From JADKAV01 sp041393775 (GTDB lineage: Bacteria; Actinomycetota; Actinomycetes; S36-B12; UBA10799), in contig JAWKJM010000003.1 in NCBI GenBank assembly GCA_041393775.1, positions 1,178,001-1,242,000 on the forward strand: a DNA stretch of 64,000 nt, read 5' to 3'. Position 1 is the stretch's first letter. Every line of letters begins with the position of its first letter. Position numbers and translations under genes: made by a program. The notes beneath the pieces are model-generated. The model was not told the origin of the DNA and searched no databases. It was given only the letters and a program-made list of their open reading frames with translations. This document shows, piece by piece, positions 18,101 through 26,361 of this stretch.

Positions 18101-18607
18101 GCACTGGCCGCCGAGCGCGGGGAGCGCGAGGAGGAAGTGCCCGAGGTCCGCATCGAGCTCCCGGTCAATGCCCACCTGCCGCACGATTACGTCAGCGACG
18201 AACGGCTGCGGCTGATGGCCTACACGACTCTGGCGCAGGCTGACAGTGAGGCTGGCGTGGTCGAGTTTGTCGAGGAGATGATCGACCGCTACGGCCCGTT
18301 GCCGGAACCGGTCACCGTGTTGGTCGAGGTCGCGCGGCTGCGGCTGCTTGCCCGGTCCGCGGGGATCACCGAGATCGTCTTGGCGGGCACCCGGATACGG
18401 CTGGCGCCGGTCCGCCTGCCGGAGAGCCGCACGCTGCGACTGAGCCGCCTGTACCCCGGCAGTCTGTACAAGGCGGCGTCGGGAACCGTGCTCGTGCCCC
18501 GGCCGGCGGAGCCGGGTTTCGGGGCCAAACCGCTGGTCGACCACGCATTGCTGGAGTGGGCGCGTAGGCTGATCGAGTCGGTATTGCAGGACACCTTGAG
18601 GGAGTAG
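15164..18607 (+). CDS. mfd: Transcription-repair coupling factor
   Basis: Mfd displaces stalled RNA polymerase from DNA lesions and recruits UvrA. The 1147-residue protein has the UvrB-homology N-terminal module (EVSRWAQGL through FPAWETLPHERLSPTADTVG), the RNA polymerase-binding CarD-like domain (LKPGDFVVHHQHGVGRYVQM, near residue 475) and the RecG-like motor with Walker A GDVGFGKTEIA (about residue 626) and DEEQ (about 726). The C-terminal TRCF domain follows LEIRGAGNLLGGEQSGHI. The length is normal for the family. It starts 4 bp after cysQ and is followed within 2 bp by the lipoprotein gene. Confidence 0.98.
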   Translation: MILADVVARLGGLPEVSRWAQGLSEGGAELAVTPGAEPLVLAGVCSDRSVVAITATGRQADDLRDCLRDLGRTATVFPAWETLPHERLSPTADTVGRRMGVIADLAAGRMPQVLLVPVRALMQPFAANLPGELPLTLAAGDEAGFEAVAGFLVRSGYERVPLVERRGQFAVRGGIIDVFVPAEDHPTRLEFFGDEVEQLRWFAVSDQRSIGDRQAAVTIPLCRELLLTDEVRRRASALVDKYPHVADVLTDLAAGIPVEGMESLAPVLADRMMTLLELLPAGTPLINVGPERIAARAVDLVRTSQEFLQAGWHNAAVGNSVPLDLSQAAYRDLEDLGALASGRNLPISGLGTLGTVVTGLKPAPVYRGDVAALATDARAAVAAGVPVVVALGATGPAQRLAEQLGAHDVPVRLFGESGLDPVVHIAKARLLHGFSTDDVVLITERDLTGTTTAAVTKMPARRRKALDPLTLKPGDFVVHHQHGVGRYVQMTQRTVAGSVREYLVLEYAASKRGQPADRLYVPTDQLDQVTRYVGGEAPAVHRLGGADWQKAKSRAKRAMREIAAQLVKLYAARQATKGHEFGPDTPWQRELEDAFPYQETPDQLVTIDEVKADMRKPVPMDRLICGDVGFGKTEIAVRAAFKAVQDGMQVAVLVPTTLLVKQHHKTFTQRYGSFPIRVEALSRFQSEVETKRILEGLADGSIDVVIATHRLLSPKTRIPKLGLLIVDEEQRFGVEHKEHIKALRTAVDVLSMSATPIPRTLEMAVTGIREISTIQTAPEDRLPVLTFVGPYDNRQIAAAIHRELMRDGQVFFIHNRVESIHRVTSKLSELVPEARIAYAHGQMPEAALEQTVVDFWEGRIDVLVCTTIVESGMDIPNANTLIVDHAEAFGLSQLHQLRGRVGRGRERAYAYFLYPPEKPLTQTAHDRLETIAAHTDLGSGMAVAMKDLEIRGAGNLLGGEQSGHIADIGFDLYVRMVGEALAAERGEREEEVPEVRIELPVNAHLPHDYVSDERLRLMAYTTLAQADSEAGVVEFVEEMIDRYGPLPEPVTVLVEVARLRLLARSAGITEIVLAGTRIRLAPVRLPESRTLRLSRLYPGSLYKAASGTVLVPRPAEPGFGAKPLVDHALLEWARRLIESVLQDTLRE

Positions 18608-18609
18608 GC

Positions 18610-19224
18610 GTGTCGGTCAAGCGGTGGATCCCGGTGTTGCTCATAGCGGGTCTGGGGCTGGTCGGATGTGGTCCCACACTGTCCGGATCGGCGGCAGTTG
18701 TCGGCGAACAGCGGCTCACGGACGCCGACCTGTCAGACACCACCTCGCAACTCACCGAGAAGCTCGGAATCCCGGAGAGCGCGCAGGTCTCGCAGGCGAT
18801 CCTGTCGCGGTGGGTCGTTTCCGCATTGGTCGACGAGTTGGCCGCCCGCAAGAACATCGACGTGACCCAGGGCGCGGTGGACAGCGCGATCGCCGATGAG
18901 ACCAAGAATGCGGGCGGGACGGACGCACTGGAGCAGGGCGCATTACAGTCGGGCGTCCTTCCCGACCAGATCCCCGACGCCGTCCGTACCTCGTTGCTGA
19001 TCGAGGAGATGAGCAAGTACACGATCACCGGTGACGACCCGAGCGGCCAATCGGGACTGCTGGTGCAGGTGCAGCAACTCGCAGAGGAGATGCGCCCGGA
19101 GATCAGCCCCCGGTTCGGCACCTGGGACCCCCAGCAGTTGTCGGTCGGAGCGCTGCCCGATGATCTGTCCTCCCCAGTCGGGTCGGCTGCCGACCCCTTG
19201 GCCCAACTCCAGCAACAGCAGTGA
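18610..19224 (+). CDS. Lipoprotein with SurA N-terminal-like domain
   Basis: The 204-residue protein starts with a lipoprotein signal (WIPVLLIAGLGLVGCGPTLS; lipobox LVGC with Cys near residue 20). The mature part is helical and reads like the SurA_N chaperone module (VVGEQRLTDADLSDTTSQLT, then FPH-like linker regions and ARKNIDVTQGAVDSAIADE). There is no parvulin PPIase domain. A similar lipoprotein is found between mfd and mazG in other Actinobacteria. Its role is not established; chaperoning exported proteins is a guess from the fold. It is coupled to mazG by a GTGA overlap. Confidence 0.75.
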   Translation: MSVKRWIPVLLIAGLGLVGCGPTLSGSAAVVGEQRLTDADLSDTTSQLTEKLGIPESAQVSQAILSRWVVSALVDELAARKNIDVTQGAVDSAIADETKNAGGTDALEQGALQSGVLPDQIPDAVRTSLLIEEMSKYTITGDDPSGQSGLLVQVQQLAEEMRPEISPRFGTWDPQQLSVGALPDDLSSPVGSAADPLAQLQQQQ

Positions 19225-19868
19225 CCACGGGCGACCGCCTGCTTGAACTCGTCGCTGTCATGGACCGGCTGCGGTCCCCGGGCGGCTGTCCCTGGGATGC
19301 CGAGCAGACACATGCGTCATTGGTCCAGTACCTGGTCGAGGAGACCTACGAGACCATAGAGGCCATCGATGCCGACGACCGGGACGGGTTGGTCGAGGAA
19401 CTCGGCGACTTGTTGCTGCAGGTGGTCTTCCACGCCCGGATCGGCGAGGAGGCCGAGCAGCCGTTCACCATCGACGATGTGGCGGGCGGGATCGCCGAGA
19501 AGCTGATCGCGCGGCACCCGCACGTGTTCGGCACCGAATCCGCAGAGACCGCCGACGATGTGGAAGCGGCCTGGTTCGAGCGCAAGCGGCGTGAGAAGGG
19601 ACGGACCTCGGTCACCGATGGGGTTCCGATGGCCATGCCGGCGATCCCGTTGATCGAGAAACTGCTGCACCGAGCGGAAAAGGGCGGGGTGACGGTTCCT
19701 GCCCCGGATCCGCGCCTGGTCGAGTTGCTCGAACACATGGACGTGGGAGAGGCCATCCTGGGGCTGATCGCGGCTGATCGCTTGCGGGGCGGGGATGCCG
19801 ACGCGGCGACCCGCATGGCTGCTATCGGACTGCGTGCGCAGATCCTGCGGCATGAATCGGGTGCCTGA
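19221..19868 (+). CDS. mazG: MazG family nucleoside triphosphate pyrophosphohydrolase
   Basis: MazG hydrolyses NTPs to NMP and pyrophosphate and removes damaged nucleotides. The 215-residue protein has RLRSPGGCPWDAEQTHASLV, the EETYETIEAID helix and the EELGDLLLQVVFHARIGEE metal-binding helix (E-x2-E / E-x2-D pattern), followed by HPHVFG and WFERKRREKG. It has one full MazG domain plus a degenerate C-terminal part. The GTG start overlaps the lipoprotein stop. The location between mfd and eno is conserved in Actinobacteria. Confidence 0.93.
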   Translation: MTTGDRLLELVAVMDRLRSPGGCPWDAEQTHASLVQYLVEETYETIEAIDADDRDGLVEELGDLLLQVVFHARIGEEAEQPFTIDDVAGGIAEKLIARHPHVFGTESAETADDVEAAWFERKRREKGRTSVTDGVPMAMPAIPLIEKLLHRAEKGGVTVPAPDPRLVELLEHMDVGEAILGLIAADRLRGGDADAATRMAAIGLRAQILRHESGA

Positions 19869-19882
19869 TCTGCGCGCACCAT

Positions 19883-19999
19883 GTGTGACGAAGTTGCGGG
19901 TTTCAGGCCCGGAGTGTCACGAAGGTGCGCGGTTCGCGCCGGGTGAACCCCGCACCTTCGTAACACAGCGGCCGGGCGGGCCAGCACCTTCGTCACAAC
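19883..19999. repeat. Nested palindromic element GAAGGTGC, copy 3
   Basis: Forward units GTGTGACGAAGTTGCGGG (19883) and GTGTCACGAAGGTGCGCGG are followed by inverted CGCACCTTCGTAACAC and CAGCACCTTCGTCACAAC. It starts 15 bp after the mazG stop. From 20000 to the eno promoter I see no gene and no further structure. Confidence 0.9.
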
Positions 20000-20214
20000 C
20001 CTGGGCCCCCGGGGTCGGTGGTGTCCTCGAAGACAGCGAATCCCGCGACCCTCCGGGTAGTGGGAAGCCCGTCGTCAATCGTGAGACAGGTGGTCGGGCC
20101 CGGTGCCCGGCTGCCCGGTAGACGCCACGGCCGACGCCGTGGATTCCGGCCGAGACCCGACCTGGCGCCGGTGATGCGAACTGACGCGCCGGTGTGCGCC
20201 GACAGGCCGGCCCG

Positions 20215-20220
20215 ATAGGC
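20215..20220 (+). promoter_or_regulatory. Likely -10 box of eno
   Basis: TAGGCT matches the TAnnnT pattern that recurs before genes in this window. Here a leader of about 20 nt follows, containing an unusually strong ribosome site, AAGGAGG, 4 nt before the GTG. The placement fits a highly expressed glycolytic gene. No clear -35 box. Confidence 0.45.
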
Positions 20221-20247
20221 TCACGTCAGGCAACCCAAGGAGGAATT

Positions 20248-21525
20248 GTGGCCCTGATCGAGGCAGTCATTGCGCGCGAGATTCTGGATTCGCGGGGAAA
20301 CCCGACGGTGGAGGTCGAGGTGGGCCTCGACGACGGTTCCCTGGGGCGGGCGGCAGTGCCCAGCGGGGCGTCCACAGGTGCCTTCGAGGCGTCCGAGAAA
20401 CGCGACGGTGGGCAACGCTACGGGGGCAAGGGGGTCCTGGAGGCGGTCGCCGCGGTCGAGGATGTGATCGCCAGTGAGGTCGAGGGCATCGAAGCCTCCG
20501 AACAGCGGCTCATCGACCAGTTGATGATCGACCTCGACGCCACGCCGAACAAGAGCAGGCTGGGGGCCAACGCCATTCTCGGGGTCTCGCTGGCTGTGGC
20601 GCGCGCCGCCGCCGAGTCCGCCGACCTGCCGCTGTTCCGCTACCTCGGCGGTCCGTCGGCGCACGTCCTGCCGGTGCCGATGATGAACATCGTGAACGGG
20701 GGTGCGCACGCCGACACCGGCGTCGACATCCAGGAGTTCATGATCGCCCCCGTCGGCGCGGAGGACTTCACCACTGCGCTGCGCATGGGCGCGGAGGTGT
20801 ACCACTCGCTCAAGTCGGTGCTCAAGAAGCGCGGCCTGTCCACCGGGCTCGGCGACGAGGGTGGTTTCGCCCCGGACCTGCCCAGCAACCGGGATGCCCT
20901 CGACCTGATCTCCGAAGCCGTCGAATCGGCCGGGTTGGCCCTCGGCAGCGACATCGCCTTCGCCCTCGACGCCGCCGCGACCGAGTTCTTCGCCGACGGT
21001 AGCTACAAGTTCGAGGGCGGTTCCAAGACCAGTGCCGAGATGGCCGAGTACTATGCGTCGCTGCTGGACAGCTACCCGCTGGTCTCGCTCGAGGACCCGC
21101 TGTCCGAGGACGACTGGCCGGGCTGGATCGAGCTGACCGCCCACATCGGCGACCGGGTGCAGATCGTCGGCGACGACCTGTTCGTGACGAATCCGGTGCG
21201 CCTCGTGGACGGCATCGAGAAGTCCGCTGCCAACGCGCTGCTCGTGAAGGTCAACCAGATCGGCTCGCTGACGGAGACCCTGGACGCGGTGAACATGGCG
21301 CACCGCGCCGGCTTCACTTGCATGATGAGTCACCGCTCGGGTGAGACCGAGGACACCACCATCGCGGACCTGGCGGTAGCCACCGACTGCGGCCAGATCA
21401 AGACGGGCGCGCCGGCCCGGTCCGAACGGGTGGCCAAGTACAACCAGCTGCTGCGGATCGAGGAGGAGCTCGACGACGCCGCGGTCTACAGCGGCCGCAA
21501 GGCCTTCCCGCGTTTCAAGGGCTAG
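20248..21525 (+). CDS. eno: Enolase (phosphopyruvate hydratase)
   Basis: Enolase converts 2-phosphoglycerate to phosphoenolpyruvate. The 425-residue protein is full length and carries REILDSRGNPTVEVEV, SGASTGAFEA (loop 1), GDEGGFAPDL (catalytic Glu), LEDPLSEDDW, the catalytic Lys of LLVKVNQIG and the SHRSGETEDTTIADL block. GTG is preferred to an upstream in-frame codon because AAGGAGG lies directly before it. The FtsB-like septum protein gene usually found after eno in this group is absent; nnrDE follows 90 bp later. Confidence 0.98.
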   Translation: MALIEAVIAREILDSRGNPTVEVEVGLDDGSLGRAAVPSGASTGAFEASEKRDGGQRYGGKGVLEAVAAVEDVIASEVEGIEASEQRLIDQLMIDLDATPNKSRLGANAILGVSLAVARAAAESADLPLFRYLGGPSAHVLPVPMMNIVNGGAHADTGVDIQEFMIAPVGAEDFTTALRMGAEVYHSLKSVLKKRGLSTGLGDEGGFAPDLPSNRDALDLISEAVESAGLALGSDIAFALDAAATEFFADGSYKFEGGSKTSAEMAEYYASLLDSYPLVSLEDPLSEDDWPGWIELTAHIGDRVQIVGDDLFVTNPVRLVDGIEKSAANALLVKVNQIGSLTETLDAVNMAHRAGFTCMMSHRSGETEDTTIADLAVATDCGQIKTGAPARSERVAKYNQLLRIEEELDDAAVYSGRKAFPRFKG

Positions 21526-21614
21526 CCGCTCGAGGCAGAGGGAAGAACCGGAGGCGGGGGCCACCTCCGCCGGGTTGCGCGACACCAGCGGCGGCCATCG
21601 GCCACGATAGGGGC

Positions 21615-22997
21615 ATGCGACCGGTCCACGATGTGCCCACGATCCGGCAGGCCGAAGAAGCGCTCATGGCACAGATGCCCGATGGCGCCCTCATGCAGCG
21701 GGCTGCCACTGGCCTGGCGGTGACCACCGGCAGACTCATCCGGCAGACCTTCGGTGCGGTGGCGGGCATTCGATTGTGTGTGGTCGCCGGATCCGGGAAC
21801 AACGGGGGCGATGCCCTGTACGCCGCTTCACAATTGGCGCGCCGGGGGGTGTCGGTCGACATCGTGGCCACATCGGACACGTTGCACCCGCAGGGCCTGC
21901 GGGCGGCGCTGCGGGAGGGCGCCCGCGTGCGGGATCCGCGCCGCGCCGATGTGGTGCTCGACGCCGTGGTCGGCATAGGCGGTTCCGGGCCGTTACGCGA
22001 GAACGCGGTCGCGATCCGCGACGTGGTCGAGGGTGAACTCACGGTCGCGGTGGATCTTCCCAGCGGATTGCAGCCGGACACCGGGGACGTGCCGGGGGAG
22101 ATCTGGAAAGCCGATCACACCGTCACATTCGGCACGCTCAAGCCCGGTGTCGTGCTGCGACCCGATGTCTGCGGGCAGGTGCACCTGGTCGACATCGGGC
22201 TGGACGCGACCCTGCCGCCCGCCACCTGCCACGTGGTGGAGCGCCGTGATGCGGCCCGCCACGTGCCCACCCCTGGTTTGTGGGACCACAAGTACACCCG
22301 TGGTGTGGTCAGTGTCGCCGCCGGTTCACAGCAATACCCGGGCGCCGGCCAGTTGTGCACAGCTGGAGCCCGGCACTCGGACGTGGGCATGGTGCGTTCC
22401 GAGGTCGCGGGCTTCCCGGACGTGGTTCACGCGGAAGGCCGCACGGATGCGTATGTGGTGGGACCGGGTCTCGCCGATGAGCAGCGCCTCACACAGGCCG
22501 TGCGCACCGCGCTGGCATCCGGCAAGCCGACCGTCCTCGACGCGGAGGCACTCGGGAAGGCCGCCGCCGGCCCGGTGCTGATCACCCCCCACGAGGGCGA
22601 GTTCGCGCGGTTGGGGTTCGGCAGCGGTGATGACCGGATCTCGGCAGTACGCGGTGCTGCGGAACAGTTGGGCGTGGCGGTCCTGCTCAAAGGGGCCGTG
22701 ACTGTGGTGGCCGAACCGGCAGGCAACGTCTTCATCAACACCCACAGCAGCCCGAATCTGGCCGCTGCCGGCAGCGGCGATGTGCTGTCCGGGTTGGTGG
22801 GCGGCATGCTCGCCCGCGCGTTCGTCGGCAGGGATGCGGACCTCGTGGAGATCGCCGAGATCGCTGCGTGTGCGGCCCTCATCCACGGGCAGGCAGGGGT
22901 GCTGGCCCGCTTCCCCGCGACCAGCCTGGACATCGCCGACAAGGTCCGGGAGGCGGTGGCCTGGGCCGGGTCCGCTGATGTGCTGCCGGCTCCCTGA
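21615..22997 (+). CDS. nnrDE: Bifunctional NAD(P)H-hydrate epimerase / ADP-dependent NAD(P)H-hydrate dehydratase
   Basis: This enzyme repairs hydrated NAD(P)H: the N-terminal YjeF domain interconverts the epimers and the C-terminal ribokinase-like domain dehydrates them using ADP. In the 460-residue protein the epimerase half has the loop CVVAGSGNNGGDALYAA and VDLPSGLQPDTGDV. The dehydratase half has TPHEGEFARL and the nucleotide-binding NLAAAGSGDVLSGLVGGMLA. It stands between eno and alr, the normal place in this group. The ATG is 90 bp past the eno stop; a GGAGG at about 21549 lies too far upstream to be a ribosome site. Confidence 0.95.
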   Translation: MRPVHDVPTIRQAEEALMAQMPDGALMQRAATGLAVTTGRLIRQTFGAVAGIRLCVVAGSGNNGGDALYAASQLARRGVSVDIVATSDTLHPQGLRAALREGARVRDPRRADVVLDAVVGIGGSGPLRENAVAIRDVVEGELTVAVDLPSGLQPDTGDVPGEIWKADHTVTFGTLKPGVVLRPDVCGQVHLVDIGLDATLPPATCHVVERRDAARHVPTPGLWDHKYTRGVVSVAAGSQQYPGAGQLCTAGARHSDVGMVRSEVAGFPDVVHAEGRTDAYVVGPGLADEQRLTQAVRTALASGKPTVLDAEALGKAAAGPVLITPHEGEFARLGFGSGDDRISAVRGAAEQLGVAVLLKGAVTVVAEPAGNVFINTHSSPNLAAAGSGDVLSGLVGGMLARAFVGRDADLVEIAEIAACAALIHGQAGVLARFPATSLDIADKVREAVAWAGSADVLPAP

Positions 22998-23020
22998 GGT
23001 GAAACTCCACTCGTACACCG

Positions 23021-23138
23021 ATTGTGACGAAGTTGCGGGGTCCAACCCTGGATTGTGACGAAGGTGCGGGGTCGGCGAAGGGGGGGACCGCGCACCTTCG
23101 TCACAAGGGCGGCAACTGCCCAGCACCTTCGTCACAAT
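23021..23138. repeat. Nested palindromic element GAAGGTGC, copy 4
   Basis: Forward units ATTGTGACGAAGTTGCGGGG (23021) and GATTGTGACGAAGGTGCGGG are followed by inverted GCGCACCTTCGTCACAAG and CAGCACCTTCGTCACAAT (ends 23138). This is the least degenerate copy. It begins 24 bp after the nnrDE stop. Confidence 0.92.
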
Positions 23139-23253
23139 CATGCCCGTGTGCCGCACGACCTGGGATTGATCCGGGCACGCGGGTGACTCCGCCGCCAGCC
23201 GCCGCAAGCGCAGTCCGGCGACGCACGTTACCTGGCCGACTACGATTGAACAC

Positions 23254-24384
23254 GTGACACGCGCCGAGGCCCGCATCGACCTGCGCGCCTTCGCGCACAA
23301 TCTCGAAACGCTGCGAAGGGCTGCCCCGGAGAGCCTGCAGATGGCGATCGTCAAAGCCGACGCGTACGGTCACGGACTGCTGCCCATGGCGCGGGCGGCG
23401 CGCAGCAGTGGCGCCGAGTGGCTGGGCGTCGCGTTGTTCGACGAGGCGCTGGAGTTGCGGCAGGCCGGTGACCGCGGACCCATCCTGTCCTGGCTGGCGG
23501 TGCCCGACGACCCGTGGGAAGCGGTGCTGGAGGCCGACATCGACGTCGGCGTGTCCACACCGGACGCGCTGGCCAGAGTGGTCGCGGCTTCCCGGGTGAC
23601 GGCCAGGCGGCCCCGGATCCATCTGAAGGTCGACACCGGACTGGGCCGGGCCGGATGTCCGCCCGCGCTCTGGCCCTCGCAGATCGAACAGGCGAAGGCG
23701 GCACAGGACTCCGGAGATCTGGAGATCGTGGGGATCTGGTCGCATTTCACAGTGGCCGACGACCCGCGGAACCCCTTGAACACGGCACAGGTCGAGCGCT
23801 TCGGGCAGGCAGTGGCAGTGGCGGCGGCCGCCGGTGTCGAGCCGGAGCACCTGCACCTCGCGAACTCCGCGGCCACTCTTGCGCTGCCCGAAGCACATTT
23901 CACGATGGTGCGTCCCGGCATCGCCATGTACGGGGTGAGTCCTGGTGCGTCGATGGGAACACCCGCGCAGTTGGGGTTGCGACCGGTCATGACCCTGGCG
24001 GCCCGGATGGCCGTGGTCAAGGAACTGCCGGCCGACCACGGACTGTCCTACGGGCACGTGTACCGACTGGCGCATGACGCCACGACGGCGGTGATCCCGT
24101 TGGGGTATGCCGACGGGATTCCTCGGAACGCCACCAACGCCGGGCCGGTTTTCGCAGCGGGCAAACGGCGCAGGATCGCCGGGCGCGTTTGCATGGACCA
24201 GTTCGTGCTCGACCTGGGGTCGGACCCGGCGGCCGAGGGCGACGAGGTGGTGCTGTTCGGCTCTGGCGAGGCGGGCATCCCGTTGGCGGAGGACTGGGCC
24301 GAAGTCACCGGGACGATCGGTTACGAGATCGTCACCCGTTTGGGCCCGCGGGTGCCACGGGTCTACCTCGGGGAGCAGGCATGA
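23254..24384 (+). CDS. alr: Alanine racemase
   Basis: Alr makes D-alanine for peptidoglycan using pyridoxal phosphate. The 376-residue protein has the PLP lysine in MAIVKADAYGHG (about residue 34), LKVDTGLGRAG, HLHLANSAATL, the MVRPGIAMYGVSP block, the catalytic Tyr region SYGHVYRL, IPLGYADGIPR and CMDQFVLDLG. The GTG lies 7 nt after TACGAT (23241-23246), a leaderless-type start. Its stop overlaps the alpha/beta hydrolase start (ATGA). It leads the tsaE/B/D run. Confidence 0.97.
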   Translation: MTRAEARIDLRAFAHNLETLRRAAPESLQMAIVKADAYGHGLLPMARAARSSGAEWLGVALFDEALELRQAGDRGPILSWLAVPDDPWEAVLEADIDVGVSTPDALARVVAASRVTARRPRIHLKVDTGLGRAGCPPALWPSQIEQAKAAQDSGDLEIVGIWSHFTVADDPRNPLNTAQVERFGQAVAVAAAAGVEPEHLHLANSAATLALPEAHFTMVRPGIAMYGVSPGASMGTPAQLGLRPVMTLAARMAVVKELPADHGLSYGHVYRLAHDATTAVIPLGYADGIPRNATNAGPVFAAGKRRRIAGRVCMDQFVLDLGSDPAAEGDEVVLFGSGEAGIPLAEDWAEVTGTIGYEIVTRLGPRVPRVYLGEQA

Positions 24385-25385
24385 AGGCGCTGGTGGCCCT
24401 CGCCGCGGGTCTGGTCGCCGGGGTCGCCGCCGAGCAGCTGGCCGTGCGCAAGCCATGGCGTGACGACCCCACGAAGGACGAGCCGTTCGGGTCGGTGCGC
24501 GGGGAGCCGCACTGGCTGCGGGCCGACGACGGGACCGAGTTGTACGTGGAGGTGCATCCGGCGGACCACCCCGGCGCCCCGACCATCGTCATGGGCCACG
24601 GGTACTGCCTGAACCAGGACAGCTGGCATTTCCAGCGCAAGGCGCTGCGAGGTGAGGCGAACCTGGTCCTGTGGGATCAGCGCGGCCACGGCCGAAGTGA
24701 GCGTGGGCCGGCGCAGAACAACACGATCGACCAGCTCGGCCGCGATCTGCAGTGGGTCATCAACGGATTCACCGACGGTCCGGTCACGGTGGTGGGACAT
24801 TCGATGGGCGGGATGACGATCATGGCGCTCGCTGCGCAGTTCCCCGAGACCATCGCCGAACGCTTCGCCGGTGTCGGTTTCGTGGCGACGAGTTCCGGGC
24901 AGCTGTCCGGCGATTTCCTGGGTTTGCCGGCCCCGATCGCCGGCCTTGCCCAGGACGCGATCGCCGGAGCCAGCCCGGGTCGGGTCCGAACCGGGCCCTG
25001 GGTGCAGCGCGTGCGTTACACCGACCTGAATTTCGCCGTGACCAAGCACGTCAGCTTCGGCCCGGGCGCTCCCAACTCGCTCAACCAGTTCACCGTGCAG
25101 ATGCTCAATGGCACCTCCATGGACACGGCCGTGGATTTCCTGCCCACCCTGCTCGCACACGACAAGTCCGAGGCGCTCAAGAGGTTCCACGGCGTCCCGG
25201 CGCTTGTCGTCTGTGGCGACGTGGACGTTCTCACCCCGCCATCCCACTCGAGGCGGATCGTGCAGGCACTGCCGGATGCGGCACTGTCCGTGCTTCCCGG
25301 CACGGGGCACATGATCCAGCTGGAACGGGCCGAACAGATCACGGAAGGGATCAGGCGCCTTGCATTCACCGATCGTGACGCGTGA
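24381..25385 (+). CDS. Alpha/beta hydrolase
   Basis: The 334-residue protein begins with a hydrophobic segment (MKALVALAAGLVAGVAAEQL) that may be a membrane anchor or signal. The hydrolase fold follows: MGHGYCLNQDSW (oxyanion region), LVLWDQRGHGRSE, the nucleophile elbow VVGHSMGGMTIMAL, CGDVDVLTP (acid) and PGTGHMIQLE (His). The triad is complete, so it is probably an active esterase, peptidase or epoxide-type hydrolase; the substrate cannot be told. An alpha/beta hydrolase between alr and tsaE is common in Actinobacteria. It is coupled to alr (ATGA) and overlaps tsaE. Confidence 0.9.
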   Translation: MKALVALAAGLVAGVAAEQLAVRKPWRDDPTKDEPFGSVRGEPHWLRADDGTELYVEVHPADHPGAPTIVMGHGYCLNQDSWHFQRKALRGEANLVLWDQRGHGRSERGPAQNNTIDQLGRDLQWVINGFTDGPVTVVGHSMGGMTIMALAAQFPETIAERFAGVGFVATSSGQLSGDFLGLPAPIAGLAQDAIAGASPGRVRTGPWVQRVRYTDLNFAVTKHVSFGPGAPNSLNQFTVQMLNGTSMDTAVDFLPTLLAHDKSEALKRFHGVPALVVCGDVDVLTPPSHSRRIVQALPDAALSVLPGTGHMIQLERAEQITEGIRRLAFTDRDA

Positions 25386-25803
25386 GGTGGACTCGGCCGA
25401 GGCGATGGTCGAATTGGGGCGGTTGCTCGGCATGCGGCTGCGGGCCGGCGACGTCGTCCTGCTGACCGGCGAGCTCGGTGCGGGCAAGACCACCCTGATG
25501 CGCGGAGTGGGTGAGGGGCTCGGGGTGCGGGGGCCGATCACGAGCCCGACATTCGTCATCGCGCGCAGGCATCCTTCCGTCGTGGGGGGACCCGATCTGG
25601 TCCACGCCGATGCGTACCGGCTGAGCAGCCCGCAGGAGTTCGAGGACCTGGACCTCGATGCCCCAGACGCGGTGGTGTGTGTCGAGTGGGGCCACGGGCG
25701 CGCCGAGGGGCTGTCAGAGCGGCGACTGCATGTGGACATCGCATCCGACGGGGACCGGCGGGTCGTGACGATCACCGGCGTCGGCCGGGAGGTTCCGCTG
25801 TGA
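25360..25803 (+). CDS. tsaE: tRNA N6-adenosine threonylcarbamoyltransferase ATPase subunit TsaE
   Basis: TsaE is the ATPase that drives the TsaB-TsaD complex in making t6A37 on tRNAs decoding ANN codons. The 147-residue protein has a Walker A, LTGELGAGKTTLMRG, SPTFVIARR, HADAYRL and VCVEWGHG. The start is uncertain: TTG at 25360 has GGAAGGG about 10 nt upstream but overlaps the previous gene by 26 nt; GTG at 25375 or 25387 are alternatives. Its stop overlaps the tsaB start (GTGA), keeping the tsaE-tsaB-rimI-tsaD group coupled. Confidence 0.93.
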   Translation: MHSPIVTREVDSAEAMVELGRLLGMRLRAGDVVLLTGELGAGKTTLMRGVGEGLGVRGPITSPTFVIARRHPSVVGGPDLVHADAYRLSSPQEFEDLDLDAPDAVVCVEWGHGRAEGLSERRLHVDIASDGDRRVVTITGVGREVPL

Positions 25804-26354
25804 GCCTGCTGGTGATGGACACCTCGACGGCCAACTGCACGGTCGCTTTCAACGGGCGTTCGGCCTGCGTAGAGGCGCCTACCGGACATGCCGAACACCT
25901 CGCGGATCTGATCCGTCAGGTGGCCCCGGACGTGGACCGGATCTCCGCGATCGTGGTGGGCGTGGGTCCCGGCCCCTATACCGGTTTGCGGGTGGGGGTG
26001 GTGACCGCCGTGACGATGGCGGAGGCGCTCGGCGTGCCGGTGGCGGGAGTGTGTTCGCTGGACGGGCTCGGGCACGTCGCGGGTGATGCCGTCGTGGTGA
26101 CCGACGCCCGTCGCCGGGAAGTCTTCGCGGCGCGATATGAAAAGGGCCATCGGGTTGAGGGGCCGGTGGTCCTACCGCCGTCGGATGTGGCCCTGCGGTG
26201 GCCAGGGGTTCCGGTGGTCGGTCCCGCCGTCCAGCGCTATCCGGATCTGGGAGAACTGGCCGTGCTGGACGCCGCCGACCTGGTGGACGTGCCTGCCGAG
26301 TTTCCCCCCCAGCCCTGGTACCTGCGGGAACCCGACGCGAAGCCACAGCGATGA
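25800..26354 (+). CDS. tsaB: tRNA threonylcarbamoyladenosine biosynthesis protein TsaB
   Basis: TsaB is the non-catalytic partner and scaffold of TsaD. The 184-residue protein has the ASKHA-type start LLVMDTSTANCTVAFNG, the GHAEHLADLI segment and the conserved GVGPGPYTGLRVGVVTA. At 184 residues it is shorter than most homologs, which usually exceed 200, mainly at the C-terminus. The GTG start is fixed by overlap with the tsaE stop. The next gene starts 7 bp later. Confidence 0.93.
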   Translation: MSLLVMDTSTANCTVAFNGRSACVEAPTGHAEHLADLIRQVAPDVDRISAIVVGVGPGPYTGLRVGVVTAVTMAEALGVPVAGVCSLDGLGHVAGDAVVVTDARRREVFAARYEKGHRVEGPVVLPPSDVALRWPGVPVVGPAVQRYPDLGELAVLDAADLVDVPAEFPPQPWYLREPDAKPQR

Positions 26355-26361
26355 TCCGCCC

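Noticed and set aside
16655..18544. A 629-codon minus-strand open frame inside mfd
   Set aside because: The plus strand encodes well-conserved Mfd motifs over the same bases; the frame is a codon-bias shadow.
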